Counted from the stretch's first letter, positions 8,335 to 17,095 are shown. The stretch is DNA of 64,000 nucleotides from G965222335 sp965222335 (GCA_965222335.1 OZ244944.1:1054001-1118000); one strand, 5' to 3'. The notes: a model not told the origin generated them from the letters alone. Numbers and translations: made by a program.

Positions 8335-8771
8335 GGCTCGGACGCTTCCTGGCCCCGCATCGAGGCCTGTTTGAGGTAGGCCACCAGGTCGGCCCGTCGC
8401 TGCGGGTCGGGCACGCCCCGGCTCATCATCGTGGTTCCCGGGAACATCGCCAGGGGGTCCGCCAGCCACAGGTACAGCAGCTGCGGGGTCCAGACAAACT
8501 GGGCCTCCCGGAAGGTCTCGGAGTAGTACTCGAAGCCCTCCTGCTTGCCCGCGACCTTGCCAAAGATGCGGTGCAGGTTGGGCCCATTGTTGTGTCCCAG
8601 GGCCGGGTCGGGATAGTGGCAGGTGCGGCACTGGCCAAACACCAGGCGCCCGCGCTCGACGTCACCCACCAGTTCAGGCCGGTTGGGGTCCAGGGGTTCG
8701 TCCTCCGCCCTTGCGCCGAGGACGCCCAGCGCCAGAGCGAATGTCAGCGTTGGGATTAACAGCTGCCTCAT
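8331..8771 (-). CDS. Periplasmic c-type cytochrome (single heme)
   Basis: 146 aa. A signal peptide (residues 1-22, ending GARAED) is followed by one heme site CRTCH (Cys48, Cys51, His52). Met115 or Met116 in PGTTMMSRG is a likely sixth ligand. The body KVAGKQEGFEYYSETF plus ADLVAYLK is typical of class I cytochromes. It overlaps both neighbours: the Tat-exported flavoprotein upstream (stop 8768 against start 8771) and the lyase downstream. It therefore most likely accepts electrons from the flavoprotein in the periplasm and passes them to the respiratory chain. That partnership is inferred from gene order. Confidence 0.9.
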   Translation of the reverse strand: MRQLLIPTLTFALALGVLGARAEDEPLDPNRPELVGDVERGRLVFGQCRTCHYPDPALGHNNGPNLHRIFGKVAGKQEGFEYYSETFREAQFVWTPQLLYLWLADPLAMFPGTTMMSRGVPDPQRRADLVAYLKQASMRGQEASEP

Positions 8772-10315
8772 GCCGGCACCCCCTCCGTGGCGGCGGCGCG
8801 ACCGGCGCGACGCCCGAAGAAGGTGCAGTCGCCGACCGACAGCCCACTGGCGATGTAGGGCGCGGTGGGCAAACCGGCGGTAGTCCGACCCGCGGCATAC
8901 AGCCCGGGCACTGCATCACCCTCCACAGAGATCACGCGCCCGTCGATGTCGGTGTGCAGGCCACCGAAGGTATGGGCCGGAAAAAAGGCGCGGTCGACCG
9001 AAAGGTCCCAGGCCTTGTAGGGCGGACCCTGCAGCGGACGCACGTAGGCGACACCCTTCTGGAACAGGGGATCACGGCCCGATGCGGCGAAGCGATTGTA
9101 ATAGGCCACCGTGTGCTGCAGGGCGCCCTGGGGAAAGCCGACCCGGGCGGCGAGGTCACCCACACTGCTGCTCTGGGCTACCAGCGGGAAGTTATCCTGG
9201 GGCATCGCGTAACTGCTCTGGCTGTCGGTGATCAGCCAGGCCTTGCCCTGCTGGTGATAGGCGATGGCATCGCCCATGACGCCATGGTAGGAATCCTCGG
9301 CAATAAAGCGTTGCCCGGACTGGTTGACCACGATACCCGCGAGGACATTTTCCGGGGGGTACATGGGCACGATGGCGAAGCCCTGGTGCATGCGCAGGGT
9401 TTCGCCGCCAACGGCAGCACCCATGACGATACCCTGGCCCAGGTCGCCGGCGTTGCCCCAGGGCACCGAGCAGTCATAAAGCTGCGGCGCGTGGCGCTGC
9501 AGCATCTCCCGGTTGTGGATGAACCCCCCGCAGGCCAGGACCACGCCGCGCAGCGCGCGAATGTGTTGGGTGCCCTCGGGCGTGGATACGATCACCCCCG
9601 CCACGCGGCCATCACTTTCCACCACCAGCTGCCGGCTGTCCGCCCTGGCGCGCAGCGTGGCCCCGGACTCCCGCAGGCGCGCCAGCAGTGCCTGCATCAG
9701 GCTGCGGCCACCATTCATGCCCGGCACCCCGGGTACGTGACCCCGCGGCGCGGGAAGCGCGGAATCGCGAGCCGGCCAGGCGAGCTCGTTGCCCGAGTAG
9801 TAGAGTGATTCGTCGCCGAAGGGCAGGCCCTTCGCCTCGGTGAATTTTTGCGTGTAATTGATGCCCTGGCGCAGCAGCCAGTCGAAATGTGACGGGCTCT
9901 CTTCGCAGTACAGCTGGATCTTATCTCGCGAGGCGTGGGGCGAACTGCCGGCGACAATAAAAGCGTACATCGCCTCGACGCTGTCCTCCACGTGCAGGGC
10001 GCGCTGCAAGGAGGTGCCGCCACCCGCGTAGACCACCCCGCCGGACATGGCAGAGGAGCCGCCGAAGCGCGGCAGGGATTCCAGCAGCAGAACCTCGGCC
10101 CCGGCGGCACGCGCCTCCAGGGCGGCGCTGACCCCGGCGGCCCCGGAACCGGCGACCAGCACATCCACGGTCAGGTCCCAGCGGGAGACGCTGCTCGCCA
10201 GCACCGCAGCGCCGGCGTCGGTCGCACCCAGGCCGACCGCACCCAAGCCGGCCGCACCCAGGCCAGCCAGCAACTGGCGACGGCCCAGCCGCCCCGCACC
10301 GCTCGAGTCAGTCAT
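8768..10315 (-). CDS. Tat-exported FAD-dependent dehydrogenase (fumarate reductase / 3-ketosteroid-delta-1-dehydrogenase-like)
   Basis: 515 aa from ATG at 10315. A twin-arginine signal with GRRQLL at residues 11-16 precedes a Gly/Ala-rich hydrophobic stretch. The FAD dinucleotide site VLVAGSGAAG is at about 53-62, then GGSSAMSGGVVYAGGG, VVLACGGF, and a C-terminal FAD-binding GLYAAGRTTAGLPTAPYIASG. This is the flavoprotein family of fumarate and urocanate reductases and 3-ketosteroid dehydrogenases. Export by Tat and the overlapping cytochrome c gene suggest a periplasmic oxidation feeding electrons to a c-type cytochrome; most KstD enzymes are cytoplasmic. The ATG lies within the Nudix stop (ATGACTGA). 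Three 15-bp repeats encode part of the signal region. A longer start at 10330 is possible but worse. Confidence 0.88.
   Translation of the reverse strand: MTDSSGAGRLGRRQLLAGLGAAGLGAVGLGATDAGAAVLASSVSRWDLTVDVLVAGSGAAGVSAALEARAAGAEVLLLESLPRFGGSSAMSGGVVYAGGGTSLQRALHVEDSVEAMYAFIVAGSSPHASRDKIQLYCEESPSHFDWLLRQGINYTQKFTEAKGLPFGDESLYYSGNELAWPARDSALPAPRGHVPGVPGMNGGRSLMQALLARLRESGATLRARADSRQLVVESDGRVAGVIVSTPEGTQHIRALRGVVLACGGFIHNREMLQRHAPQLYDCSVPWGNAGDLGQGIVMGAAVGGETLRMHQGFAIVPMYPPENVLAGIVVNQSGQRFIAEDSYHGVMGDAIAYHQQGKAWLITDSQSSYAMPQDNFPLVAQSSSVGDLAARVGFPQGALQHTVAYYNRFAASGRDPLFQKGVAYVRPLQGPPYKAWDLSVDRAFFPAHTFGGLHTDIDGRVISVEGDAVPGLYAAGRTTAGLPTAPYIASGLSVGDCTFFGRRAGRAAATEGVPA
10224..10268. repeat. Three 15-bp tandem repeats inside the Tat signal region
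   Basis: Units GCACCCAGGCCGACC (10224-10238), GCACCCAAGCCGGCC (10239-10253) and GCACCCAGGCCAGCC (10254-10268). On the minus strand they encode the repeated Gly-Leu-Gly-Ala-Ala/Val segments of the signal sequence h-region. Unit length is a multiple of three, so copy-number change would lengthen or shorten the signal without a frameshift. Confidence 0.85.
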
Positions 10316-11033
10316 CCGGGCCCCCTGCAAGCTCGCGGATATAATCCAGCTGGTCGTCGATCATATAGGTGCGATGGCGCGGACCCGGGCACTGCTCGTC
10401 ACCGCGGCCAAAGCCGGCATCGCCCTCGTAGAGGAAGCAGATGCCGCCATCCACGGGCACCATTTCAGGGGCATACTGAAACGCTTCCCGGCCGCGAACC
10501 GCCTGCAGCGCCTCCTCTCCGCTGGGGTAACCCGCGAGGTCCACCAGGCTCACAAAGGTGGGGGGCATCAGGCGGAAGGGATTGTCGCGATCGCGAATCT
10601 CGGCGAAGGCGGTGGCCGGCTGTACCCAGCGGTGGAAAGCAATCTCCCCGCCATCGACCTGGACTTCCTGGTCATCCTCCAGCAGGGCGAGGAAAAACCA
10701 GGTAGCGAAGCGACGCTTGACCCCCTCGGGGGTGGTCCAGTGAGACAGGTAGGCCAGCTGATCGGGCTGGATCCGCAAACCCGCCTCCTCGTGCGTCTCG
10801 CGGATTGCGGCGTTGACAGCCGCGCCCATGGCATCCTCAGCCGCCGCCTCATCCGCAGGATCAACCCGCCCACCCGGGAACACCCACATGCCACCCATGT
10901 GAGCCACCGCCTTGCTGCGCTGCACCAGCAGGACCTCGGGCCCGCTCTCGGCGTCGCGCATCAGGATCACGGTCGCCGCACGGTGCACGGGAGCGACCTG
11001 GTCACTGGTTTCAATCATCGGCGATTCAGACAT
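10308..11033 (-). CDS. Nudix hydrolase (NUDT7/NUDT19-like, possible CoA diphosphatase)
   Basis: 241 aa from ATG at 11033, 7 bases after the stop of the MaoC gene. After PVHRAATVILMRD come GGMWVFPGGRVDPAD and the Nudix box ending RETHEEAGL (about residues 50-88; metal-binding Glu residues in REtHEEaG). The spacing between FPGGR and RETHEE is longer than in the basic box, as in the NUDT7/NUDT19 group that hydrolyses CoA and CoA esters. The C-terminal part is long and helical. Inside an operon of CoA-ester enzymes a role in CoA turnover is plausible, but this is inference; ADP-ribose or other nucleotide substrates cannot be excluded. Confidence 0.83.
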   Translation of the reverse strand: MSESPMIETSDQVAPVHRAATVILMRDAESGPEVLLVQRSKAVAHMGGMWVFPGGRVDPADEAAAEDAMGAAVNAAIRETHEEAGLRIQPDQLAYLSHWTTPEGVKRRFATWFFLALLEDDQEVQVDGGEIAFHRWVQPATAFAEIRDRDNPFRLMPPTFVSLVDLAGYPSGEEALQAVRGREAFQYAPEMVPVDGGICFLYEGDAGFGRGDEQCPGPRHRTYMIDDQLDYIRELAGGPDD

Positions 11034-11040
11034 GGGCAAT

Positions 11041-11496
11041 TCAGGGAAAAAAGCGACTGATGGTATCGACCACGCAGGCGGGCCGCTCACTGCCCTCCAC
11101 TTCCAGGACCATGCGCACGACCACCTGCACCCCGCCCTTGACCTCTTCCGCGGAGACAATTTCACCACCACCGCGCAGGCGGCTGCCCACCGGCACCGGC
11201 GCCGGGAAGCGGACCTTTTCGCAGCCGTAGTTGACCCCCATGGAGGTGTTCTCCACCTGCAGGACCTCGGGCAGGAACAGGTTGGCCATGGACAGGGTCA
11301 GGTAGCCGTGGGCAATGGTTTTCCCAAAGGGACCCTCCGCGGCACGGGCCGGGTCGACGTGAATCCACTGGTGATCGCCGGTGGCCTCGGCAAACAGGTT
11401 GATACGCTCCTGGGTAATTTCCACCCAGTCGCTGTAACCGAGGTGGGTCCCGGCCTGCCCCAGCAGGGCTGCGGGTGAATCAAAGCTTGTCGGCAT
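11041..11496 (-). CDS. MaoC-family (R)-specific enoyl-CoA hydratase
   Basis: 151 aa single hotdog-fold domain. The hydratase-2 motif FAEATGDHQWIHVDPARA (catalytic Asp and His) is followed by GPFGKTIAHGYLTLS, both at family-usual positions. It hydrates trans-2-enoyl-CoA to a 3-hydroxyacyl-CoA in the cytoplasm. It is the first gene of the five-gene minus-strand operon (hydratase, Nudix, flavoprotein, cytochrome c, lyase). The gap upstream to 11712 is shared with the divergent RND operon and should hold its promoter. Substrate chain type unknown. Confidence 0.92.
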   Translation of the reverse strand: MPTSFDSPAALLGQAGTHLGYSDWVEITQERINLFAEATGDHQWIHVDPARAAEGPFGKTIAHGYLTLSMANLFLPEVLQVENTSMGVNYGCEKVRFPAPVPVGSRLRGGGEIVSAEEVKGGVQVVVRMVLEVEGSERPACVVDTISRFFP

Positions 11497-11655
11497 CGGG
11501 CTTTCCTGTGGTTGTGTTTTCCCGCCGGACTATAACACCGCGTCCCCGGGACCACATCCGCCGCGGTTCAACTGCGCTCACCAGGCCCACCGGAAGCCGG
11601 AATAACCACCTAAACCCATGTTTATTAGACATTTATTGCTGGGTTGAATTTTTTC

Positions 11656-11683
11656 TTTACAGGTGCTGATTTGGTGTTATAGT
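11656..11683 (+). promoter_or_regulatory. Predicted sigma-70 promoter of the first RND operon
   Basis: A TTTACA -35 box (11656-11661) and a TATAGT -10 box (11678-11683) with 16 bases between them, ending 29 bases before the RND start codon at 11713. The surrounding DNA is AT-rich compared with the genes. The -10 box is covered by the inverted repeat at 11674-11695. Confidence 0.55.
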
Positions 11684-11695
11684 TATGTATAACAC
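11674..11695. promoter_or_regulatory. Inverted-repeat operator over the RND -10 box
   Basis: Perfect 8-bp arms GTGTTATA and TATAACAC separated by GTTATG. The site overlaps the predicted -10 element and start point of the RND operon, where a dimeric repressor of the TetR, MarR or PadR kind would block transcription. No regulator gene is adjacent, so the protein that binds it is unknown. Confidence 0.65.
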
Positions 11696-11712
11696 TATGC
11701 AGGAACAGTACC

Positions 11713-14700
11713 ATGTCCAGCGCATCCGGTCAGCGTCAGGATCAAACCCACTACCTGATCCACACTTTTACCCGCCATCCGCTGGCGGCCAACCTGCTGA
11801 TGATCATGCTCGTGCTCGCGGGCCTTTGGGGTCTGCGCCAGCTCACGGTGCAGCTTAACCCGCCACAGCCCGTGGAGGCGGTGAGCGTGGAGATCACCTG
11901 GCCTGGCGCCGCCGCGGAGGACGTCGAGCGCCTGGTCACCGAGCCGGTGGAGTTCCAGCTGCGCGCCATCGAGGGGCTGCGCAGCCTGACCTCCACCACG
12001 GTGGAATCACGCAGCGAGGTGCAGCTGCAGTTCGAGCGGGGCCAGGACATGGGGCTGGCGATGGACCGGGTCAAGCAGCGGGTGGCGCAAACCCGCGACC
12101 TGCCACCGGATATTGAACCCGCGGTGGTGCGACTCGCAGAGCGCCAGGAGCTGGTCGCCGGTTTGCTGCTGGTGGGCGGCGGTTCACTGGAGGAACTTGC
12201 GCCCCTGGCGCACAGCGTCGAGCGTGAGCTCCTCGTCCGGGGCATCGACCAGGTCGAGTTTCGCGGTGTGCCCGACCAGGAAATTGCGATCCAGATCGAC
12301 AGCAAAACCCTGTATGAGCTGGGTATTCCCCTGCACGAGATCGCGCGCCGGGTGCTCGATAACAGCCGCGACACCCCCGCCGGCAGCGTCGGCGACGGCC
12401 AGCTGGAGCGCAAGCTGCGCAGCCTGGAGCAGCGCCGCGACAGCCAGGCCTTCGCCGAACTGCCCCTGGGCACCCAGGCCGATGGCAGCCTGCAGCGGCT
12501 GGGGGATATCGCCCGCATCGAGCGGCGGCGCCAGGACGACCCGCGCCTGATGTATTACCAGGGCGAGCCCGCAATCATGCTGCTGGCGAGACGCGCGGGC
12601 AGCTCGGATATCCTTGACGAGGCCGACATCCTCCACCAGTGGTACGCGGACAACGCGGAACAGCTGGCCCAGCAGGGCGTGAAAGTCACGCTCTGGCTGG
12701 AGGCCTGGCGCTTCGCAGGCGAAACCCTGATGCTGGTCGTGCACAACGGCCTCGGCGGCCTGCTGTTGGTGATCACCACCCTGTTCCTGTTCCTCAACAC
12801 CCGGGTTGCCGGCTGGGTCACGCTGGGCATCCCGATCTCCTTCCTGGGCGCCCTGGCGGTTTTCCATTTCTTTGGCGGCTCGATCAATTTCATCAGCCTG
12901 GTGGGGGCGGTCATGGCCCTGGGCATCGTGGTGGATGACGCCATCGTCGTGGGCGAGCACGCGCTGTCGCGCTTCGAAGCCGGCGCCTCGCCGGAACAGG
13001 CAGCCGCCGAGGGCGCGCAGCACATGTTTGCGCCGGTCATGGCCTCCTCGCTGACGACCCTGGCAGCCTTCCTGCCGCTGATCGTGCTCAACGAGCCTTT
13101 TATCCGCGAGATTCCGCTGTTGATGGTGTGCGTGATCATCGCCTCCCTGGTGGAGTGCTTCCTCATCATGCCCGGGCACCTGAGGCACAGTTTCCAGGCC
13201 ATGGGCGAGCGCCGTCCGGGCCGGTTCCGCGCGGGCTTCGACCGGCGCTTCGCCTACTTCCGCGACCAGCTGTTCAGTCCCCTGCTGCTGCGCGCGCTGC
13301 ATAACCGGCGGGCGGTGATAGCCCTGTCGCTGGGCGCCTTCGTGGTCGCCCTTTCCCTGCTCGCCAGTGGCCGGGTCAAACCGGAGCTGAATCTCAACCT
13401 GGAGTTTGAGTTCGCGGACGTGCATATGCAGTTTGCCACCGGCGTCAGTGAACAGAGCAAGCAGGCCTATCTGGCGCGCCTGGAACAGGCCCTGCTGGAG
13501 ACCAACGATGCGTTTGGCGGCGAAGTTATTGTCACCCATGTGCAGCAGCGCAATTGGGCCCGCCTGGAGCAGCAGACACGTCGGGGTTCGCAGTATGCGG
13601 CGATGTGGGTGGAGCTGGCCCCGCCCAACCAGCGGGACGTCACCCTGGCGGAATTTTCCGCGGCCTGGCAGGCCAGGATCCAGCCGAGCCCGCTGGTAGA
13701 GACCCTGCATTTCGAGGCCGGAGAGGACAGCTGGCCCGACCTGGAGCTGTTTTTCAGCGGCGGCGATGTGCACACCCTGAAGCAGGCAGCGGAGGATCTG
13801 GCCGCCCAGCTGGAAACCTTCCCCGGCATCAGCAATGTTTACGACGACCTCCCTTACGGCAAGGAGCAGTGGGTATTCAGCCTGACCACCGAGGGTCGCG
13901 GCGCCGGCCTTACCAGCGCGGATGTTGCGCGCCAGCTGCACGCGGCCTACGAAGGCTACCGGGTCCAGCTGTTTAACGAGGGAGATACCGAGCTGGAGGT
14001 GCGGGTATCACTGCCCGCCCACGAGCGGCACGATCTCGGCAGCCTGCGCCAGCTGCCCATAGCAACGCCCTCGGGCACGGTCCTGCCGCTGTCCGCGGTG
14101 GCACAAATCGACGCCCGCCGCGGTATTGAACGCATCAACCATCGCAACGCCCAGCAGGTGATCAACGTCTACGCCAATGTCGATCGCAAACTGAATACGC
14201 CGATGGCGGTGATCAACAGCCTGGAAGAAAGCATCATCCCGGAAATCAGTGAACGCTACGGCGTGACCTATGGCCTGGGGGAGCGCTCCGCGGAGGAGGC
14301 AGAGACCCTCGGCGACATGCTGCTGGGCGCGCTGATCGGCCTGACCCTGATCTACCTTATCCTGGCCTGGATTTTTGCCTCCTGGAGCTGGCCCCTGGCG
14401 GTCATGCTGGCGATCCCGCTCGGCCTCACCGGCGCCCTGGCGGGGCTGCAGCTGCTGAGCCTGAATCTCGGCGCGATGGCAATCATGGGCCTGTTCACCC
14501 TTACCGGGGTGATCGTCAATGACTCGATCATCCTGATCAATGCCTACAAGGCCCAGCGGAAGGCGGGCATCGCCTGCCAGGAGGCCCTGGTACGGGCCTG
14601 CCAGCAGCGCCTGCGACCGGTGATCCTGACTTCCCTGACGACCTCCCTGGGCCTGGCTCCGATGATGCTGGAGAGTAGCCCGATGGGTGAAGCCATGGCG

Positions 14701-14874
14701 CCCCTCGCGGTCGTAATCTGCTTTGGCCTGCTGTACGGGACCACCCTGATTCTGTTCCTTATTCCGGCGGTACTCTCGTGCCTCGAGAGTCTCGCCCGGC
14801 ACCGCAACCGTGACCCCAGCGCGCCTCATGCCGGCGCAATACCTGCACCGGACTACCCAGGAGTACCCGCATGA
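11713..14874 (+). CDS. RND-family efflux permease (pump 1)
   Basis: 1053 aa, the usual length of hydrophobe/amphiphile RND pumps. N-terminal transmembrane helix near residues 25-45, porter domain, then the first transmembrane block with GIVVDDAIVVGEH (proton-relay Asp pair near 407-408), a second porter domain, and the closing block with TGVIVNDSIILINAY. It is an inner-membrane trimeric proton antiporter that expels toxic compounds through a tripartite complex. The stop overlaps the adaptor start as ATGA. The order is permease then adaptor, the reverse of the second operon, and no outer-membrane channel gene is present, so it probably uses a TolC-type protein coded elsewhere. Substrates unknown. 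Confidence 0.93.
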   Translation: MSSASGQRQDQTHYLIHTFTRHPLAANLLMIMLVLAGLWGLRQLTVQLNPPQPVEAVSVEITWPGAAAEDVERLVTEPVEFQLRAIEGLRSLTSTTVESRSEVQLQFERGQDMGLAMDRVKQRVAQTRDLPPDIEPAVVRLAERQELVAGLLLVGGGSLEELAPLAHSVERELLVRGIDQVEFRGVPDQEIAIQIDSKTLYELGIPLHEIARRVLDNSRDTPAGSVGDGQLERKLRSLEQRRDSQAFAELPLGTQADGSLQRLGDIARIERRRQDDPRLMYYQGEPAIMLLARRAGSSDILDEADILHQWYADNAEQLAQQGVKVTLWLEAWRFAGETLMLVVHNGLGGLLLVITTLFLFLNTRVAGWVTLGIPISFLGALAVFHFFGGSINFISLVGAVMALGIVVDDAIVVGEHALSRFEAGASPEQAAAEGAQHMFAPVMASSLTTLAAFLPLIVLNEPFIREIPLLMVCVIIASLVECFLIMPGHLRHSFQAMGERRPGRFRAGFDRRFAYFRDQLFSPLLLRALHNRRAVIALSLGAFVVALSLLASGRVKPELNLNLEFEFADVHMQFATGVSEQSKQAYLARLEQALLETNDAFGGEVIVTHVQQRNWARLEQQTRRGSQYAAMWVELAPPNQRDVTLAEFSAAWQARIQPSPLVETLHFEAGEDSWPDLELFFSGGDVHTLKQAAEDLAAQLETFPGISNVYDDLPYGKEQWVFSLTTEGRGAGLTSADVARQLHAAYEGYRVQLFNEGDTELEVRVSLPAHERHDLGSLRQLPIATPSGTVLPLSAVAQIDARRGIERINHRNAQQVINVYANVDRKLNTPMAVINSLEESIIPEISERYGVTYGLGERSAEEAETLGDMLLGALIGLTLIYLILAWIFASWSWPLAVMLAIPLGLTGALAGLQLLSLNLGAMAIMGLFTLTGVIVNDSIILINAYKAQRKAGIACQEALVRACQQRLRPVILTSLTTSLGLAPMMLESSPMGEAMAPLAVVICFGLLYGTTLILFLIPAVLSCLESLARHRNRDPSAPHAGAIPAPDYPGVPA

Positions 14875-16211
14875 AAACCGCCCTTGTTACCGCTGTGCGC
14901 GCCCTGAAGCGCCGCCTGCGCGGACTTATCGGCCGCAAGAACATCCTGCTGCTGGTGATCCTCGCTGTCACCTTCCTGCTCGCCGGGGGACTGATGGTCA
15001 CGGGGCCGCAGCCGGCACCGGTCGAGGTCGTGGAAAGAAGCTGGCCGGTGACGGGGGTCACGGTAAGCCGGGAGAGCCTGTCGCCGGAACTGCGCCTGTT
15101 CGGCCGCGTGGAAACGCCCCACCACAGCACCTTGCGCAGCGCCATCAGCGCACAAATCAAGACCCTGCATGTGCGCGAGGGACAACAGGTGGAGGCCGGG
15201 CAGATCCTGGTGTCGCTCGACCCTGCAGACGAAGCCCTGCGCCTGCAGCAGGCCGAGGCCGACCTCGCCGAGGCCCGGGCGCAACTCGCGGCCCTGCAGA
15301 CCGATTTCGCGGCGGAGCGCCAGGTGCTCGGGCACATGGAAGAACTCTATGCCTTCACCCGCGCCAAGGCCGACCGCCTGCGCGACCTGAACCAGCGTCA
15401 GCTGATCGCCACCGAGCAAATGGAGAATACCCTGCAGGAAGTCGCCCGCCAGGGCATCGAACTTGCGCGCCAGCAGTCCAGTGTGAACAAGCATCCACAG
15501 CGCCTGGCCAGTGCCGAGGCAGTCCTCGAGCGCGCCCGCGCCCGGGTGGCAACCCAGCGACTCAACCTGGAGCGTACCAGCCTGCGCGCGCCCTTTGCGG
15601 GACGGGTTTCAGCCCTGCTCGCAGCCCCGGGCGACCGCGTGGACACCGGCGGCAGCCTTTTGACCCTGTATGACACCAGCCGCCTGCAGGTTCGCGCGGC
15701 TGTGCCCTCGGACCAGATTGGCGTCCTGCGCGATGCCATGACCCGGGGCCAGCGGGTCACCGCCAGCACCGTGGACGGCGCGCTGACCCTGCAGCTGACC
15801 GAACTGGCGAGCCAGGTGGACCGGGGGCATTCCGGGGTGGAGGCCCTGTTCGAGCTTCCCGGCGCAGGCCACCAGCTGGAGCTGGGGCGGGCCCTGGAGC
15901 TGCGCCTGGCGATGCCGCAAATGGCAGGGGTCATCGCCCTGCCCCTGCAGAGCCTGTATGGCAACGAACGCATCTACCTGATTGAGGAGCAGCGCCTGCG
16001 GGGGGTGGAGGTGACCCTGCTGGGCCAGCGCCACGATGCCGGCGGCAACCTCCAGGTCCTGGTGCGCAGCGCAGCGGTCAAGGACGGGGCGGAAGTGCTC
16101 GCGACCAGCCTGCCCCGGGCGAGTAGTGGCCTGCGTGTGGAAACCGTGGGTACCCGGGTCGCGGGACGCGATCGCGACGGGCAGGACTCACCCAGCCGCC
16201 GGCCTGGCTAG
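14871..16211 (+). CDS. RND periplasmic adaptor (membrane-fusion protein), pump 1
   Basis: 446 aa. One membrane anchor at about residues 23-44 (KNILLLVILAVTFLLAG), then the lipoyl half-motif TLHVREGQQVEAGQILVSLD, a long alpha-hairpin with heptad-like AEADLAEARAQLAALQ (about 125-230), the second lipoyl half TSLRAPFAGRVSALLAAPGDRV, and a beta-barrel domain. It bridges the permease to the outer-membrane channel. Translationally coupled to the permease by ATGA. The C-terminus is Arg/Asp-rich and low in structure. Confidence 0.9.
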   Translation: MKTALVTAVRALKRRLRGLIGRKNILLLVILAVTFLLAGGLMVTGPQPAPVEVVERSWPVTGVTVSRESLSPELRLFGRVETPHHSTLRSAISAQIKTLHVREGQQVEAGQILVSLDPADEALRLQQAEADLAEARAQLAALQTDFAAERQVLGHMEELYAFTRAKADRLRDLNQRQLIATEQMENTLQEVARQGIELARQQSSVNKHPQRLASAEAVLERARARVATQRLNLERTSLRAPFAGRVSALLAAPGDRVDTGGSLLTLYDTSRLQVRAAVPSDQIGVLRDAMTRGQRVTASTVDGALTLQLTELASQVDRGHSGVEALFELPGAGHQLELGRALELRLAMPQMAGVIALPLQSLYGNERIYLIEEQRLRGVEVTLLGQRHDAGGNLQVLVRSAAVKDGAEVLATSLPRASSGLRVETVGTRVAGRDRDGQDSPSRRPG

Positions 16212-16216
16212 CGATT

Positions 16217-16244
16217 TTGCACGACGGCTGATATTGGCTATATT
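16217..16244 (+). promoter_or_regulatory. Predicted promoter of the MscS-type channel gene
   Basis: TTGCAC (16217-16222) and TATATT (16239-16244) with 16 bases between them, 36 bases upstream of the start at 16280, in the 68-base gap after the adaptor gene. This suggests the channel gene is transcribed separately from the RND operon. Confidence 0.5.
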
Positions 16245-16279
16245 GGGGCGCACACAAGCCCTTCGCCCTGGAGTCCGGT

Positions 16280-17095
16280 ATGCAAGACCTTGACCTGCAA
16301 GTCATCCTCGAGACCTACGTGATCCCATGGGGGATCAAGATCGTGCTCGCCCTCGTCATCTTCTACGTGGGGCGCATGGTCGTGAACTCCATCGTGGGCT
16401 TCACCGAGCGCTTCATGCAGAAGCGCGGCATGGACGAGGTGCTGGTCAAGTTCCTGACGTCAATCATGCGCTGGCTGCTGCTGCTGTTCGTGGTCATCGC
16501 CGCCCTCAGCCAGCTGGGCGTGAATACCAATTCCCTGGTTGCCCTGATCGGTGCCGCCGGCCTGGCCATCGGCCTGGCGCTGCAGGGCTCCCTGTCAAAC
16601 CTCGCCGCAGGGGTCATGCTGATTATTTTCCGGCCCTTCACCAAGGGGGACTTTGTCGAAGCCGGTGGCGCTGCGGGGGTCATTGAATCGATCGGCATTT
16701 TCACCACCACCCTGACCACGCCGGACAACAAGGAAGTGATCGTGCCCAACGGCGCGATCCTGGATAGCAACATTACCAACTACTCCGCCCGCCCAACCCG
16801 CCGCGTGGACATGGTGTTTGGCGTTTCCTACGACGACGATATCCGCAAGGCGAAGCAGCTGCTGGAGGAGATTATCGCCGCCGACGAGCGCATCCTGCCG
16901 GAGCCGGCCCCGGTCATCGTGGTCGGTGAGCTGGCAGACTCCTCGGTCAATTTCCTGGTGCGACCCTGGGTCAATGCGGCAGATTTCTGGGCAGTGAAGT
17001 GGGACACCACCGAAGCGGTCAAGGCGCGCTTTGACGAGGCCAACATCACCATTCCGTTCCCGCAGATGGACGTGCACATGCAGAAGAGCGAGTAG
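16280..17095 (+). CDS. Small-conductance mechanosensitive channel (MscS family)
   Basis: 271 aa, close to E. coli MscS in length. Three predicted membrane segments: about 12-30, 55-78, and the pore helix with LIGAAGLAIGLALQGSLSNLAAGVML (about 90-115, Gly/Ala packing pattern). The beta domain then starts with IIFRPFTKGDFVEAGG and the characteristic VPNGAILDSNITNYS. It forms a heptameric inner-membrane channel that opens on osmotic downshock. It lies alone between two RND operons, with its own predicted promoter. All family marks are present. Confidence 0.95.
   Translation: MQDLDLQVILETYVIPWGIKIVLALVIFYVGRMVVNSIVGFTERFMQKRGMDEVLVKFLTSIMRWLLLLFVVIAALSQLGVNTNSLVALIGAAGLAIGLALQGSLSNLAAGVMLIIFRPFTKGDFVEAGGAAGVIESIGIFTTTLTTPDNKEVIVPNGAILDSNITNYSARPTRRVDMVFGVSYDDDIRKAKQLLEEIIAADERILPEPAPVIVVGELADSSVNFLVRPWVNAADFWAVKWDTTEAVKARFDEANITIPFPQMDVHMQKSE

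Noticed and set aside
12184..13941. 585-aa minus-strand frame inside RND pump 1 (and similar long antisense frames in pump 2, prlC and ior)
   Set aside because: Antisense shadows of high-GC genes; His/Gln/Arg-rich composition, no family likeness.
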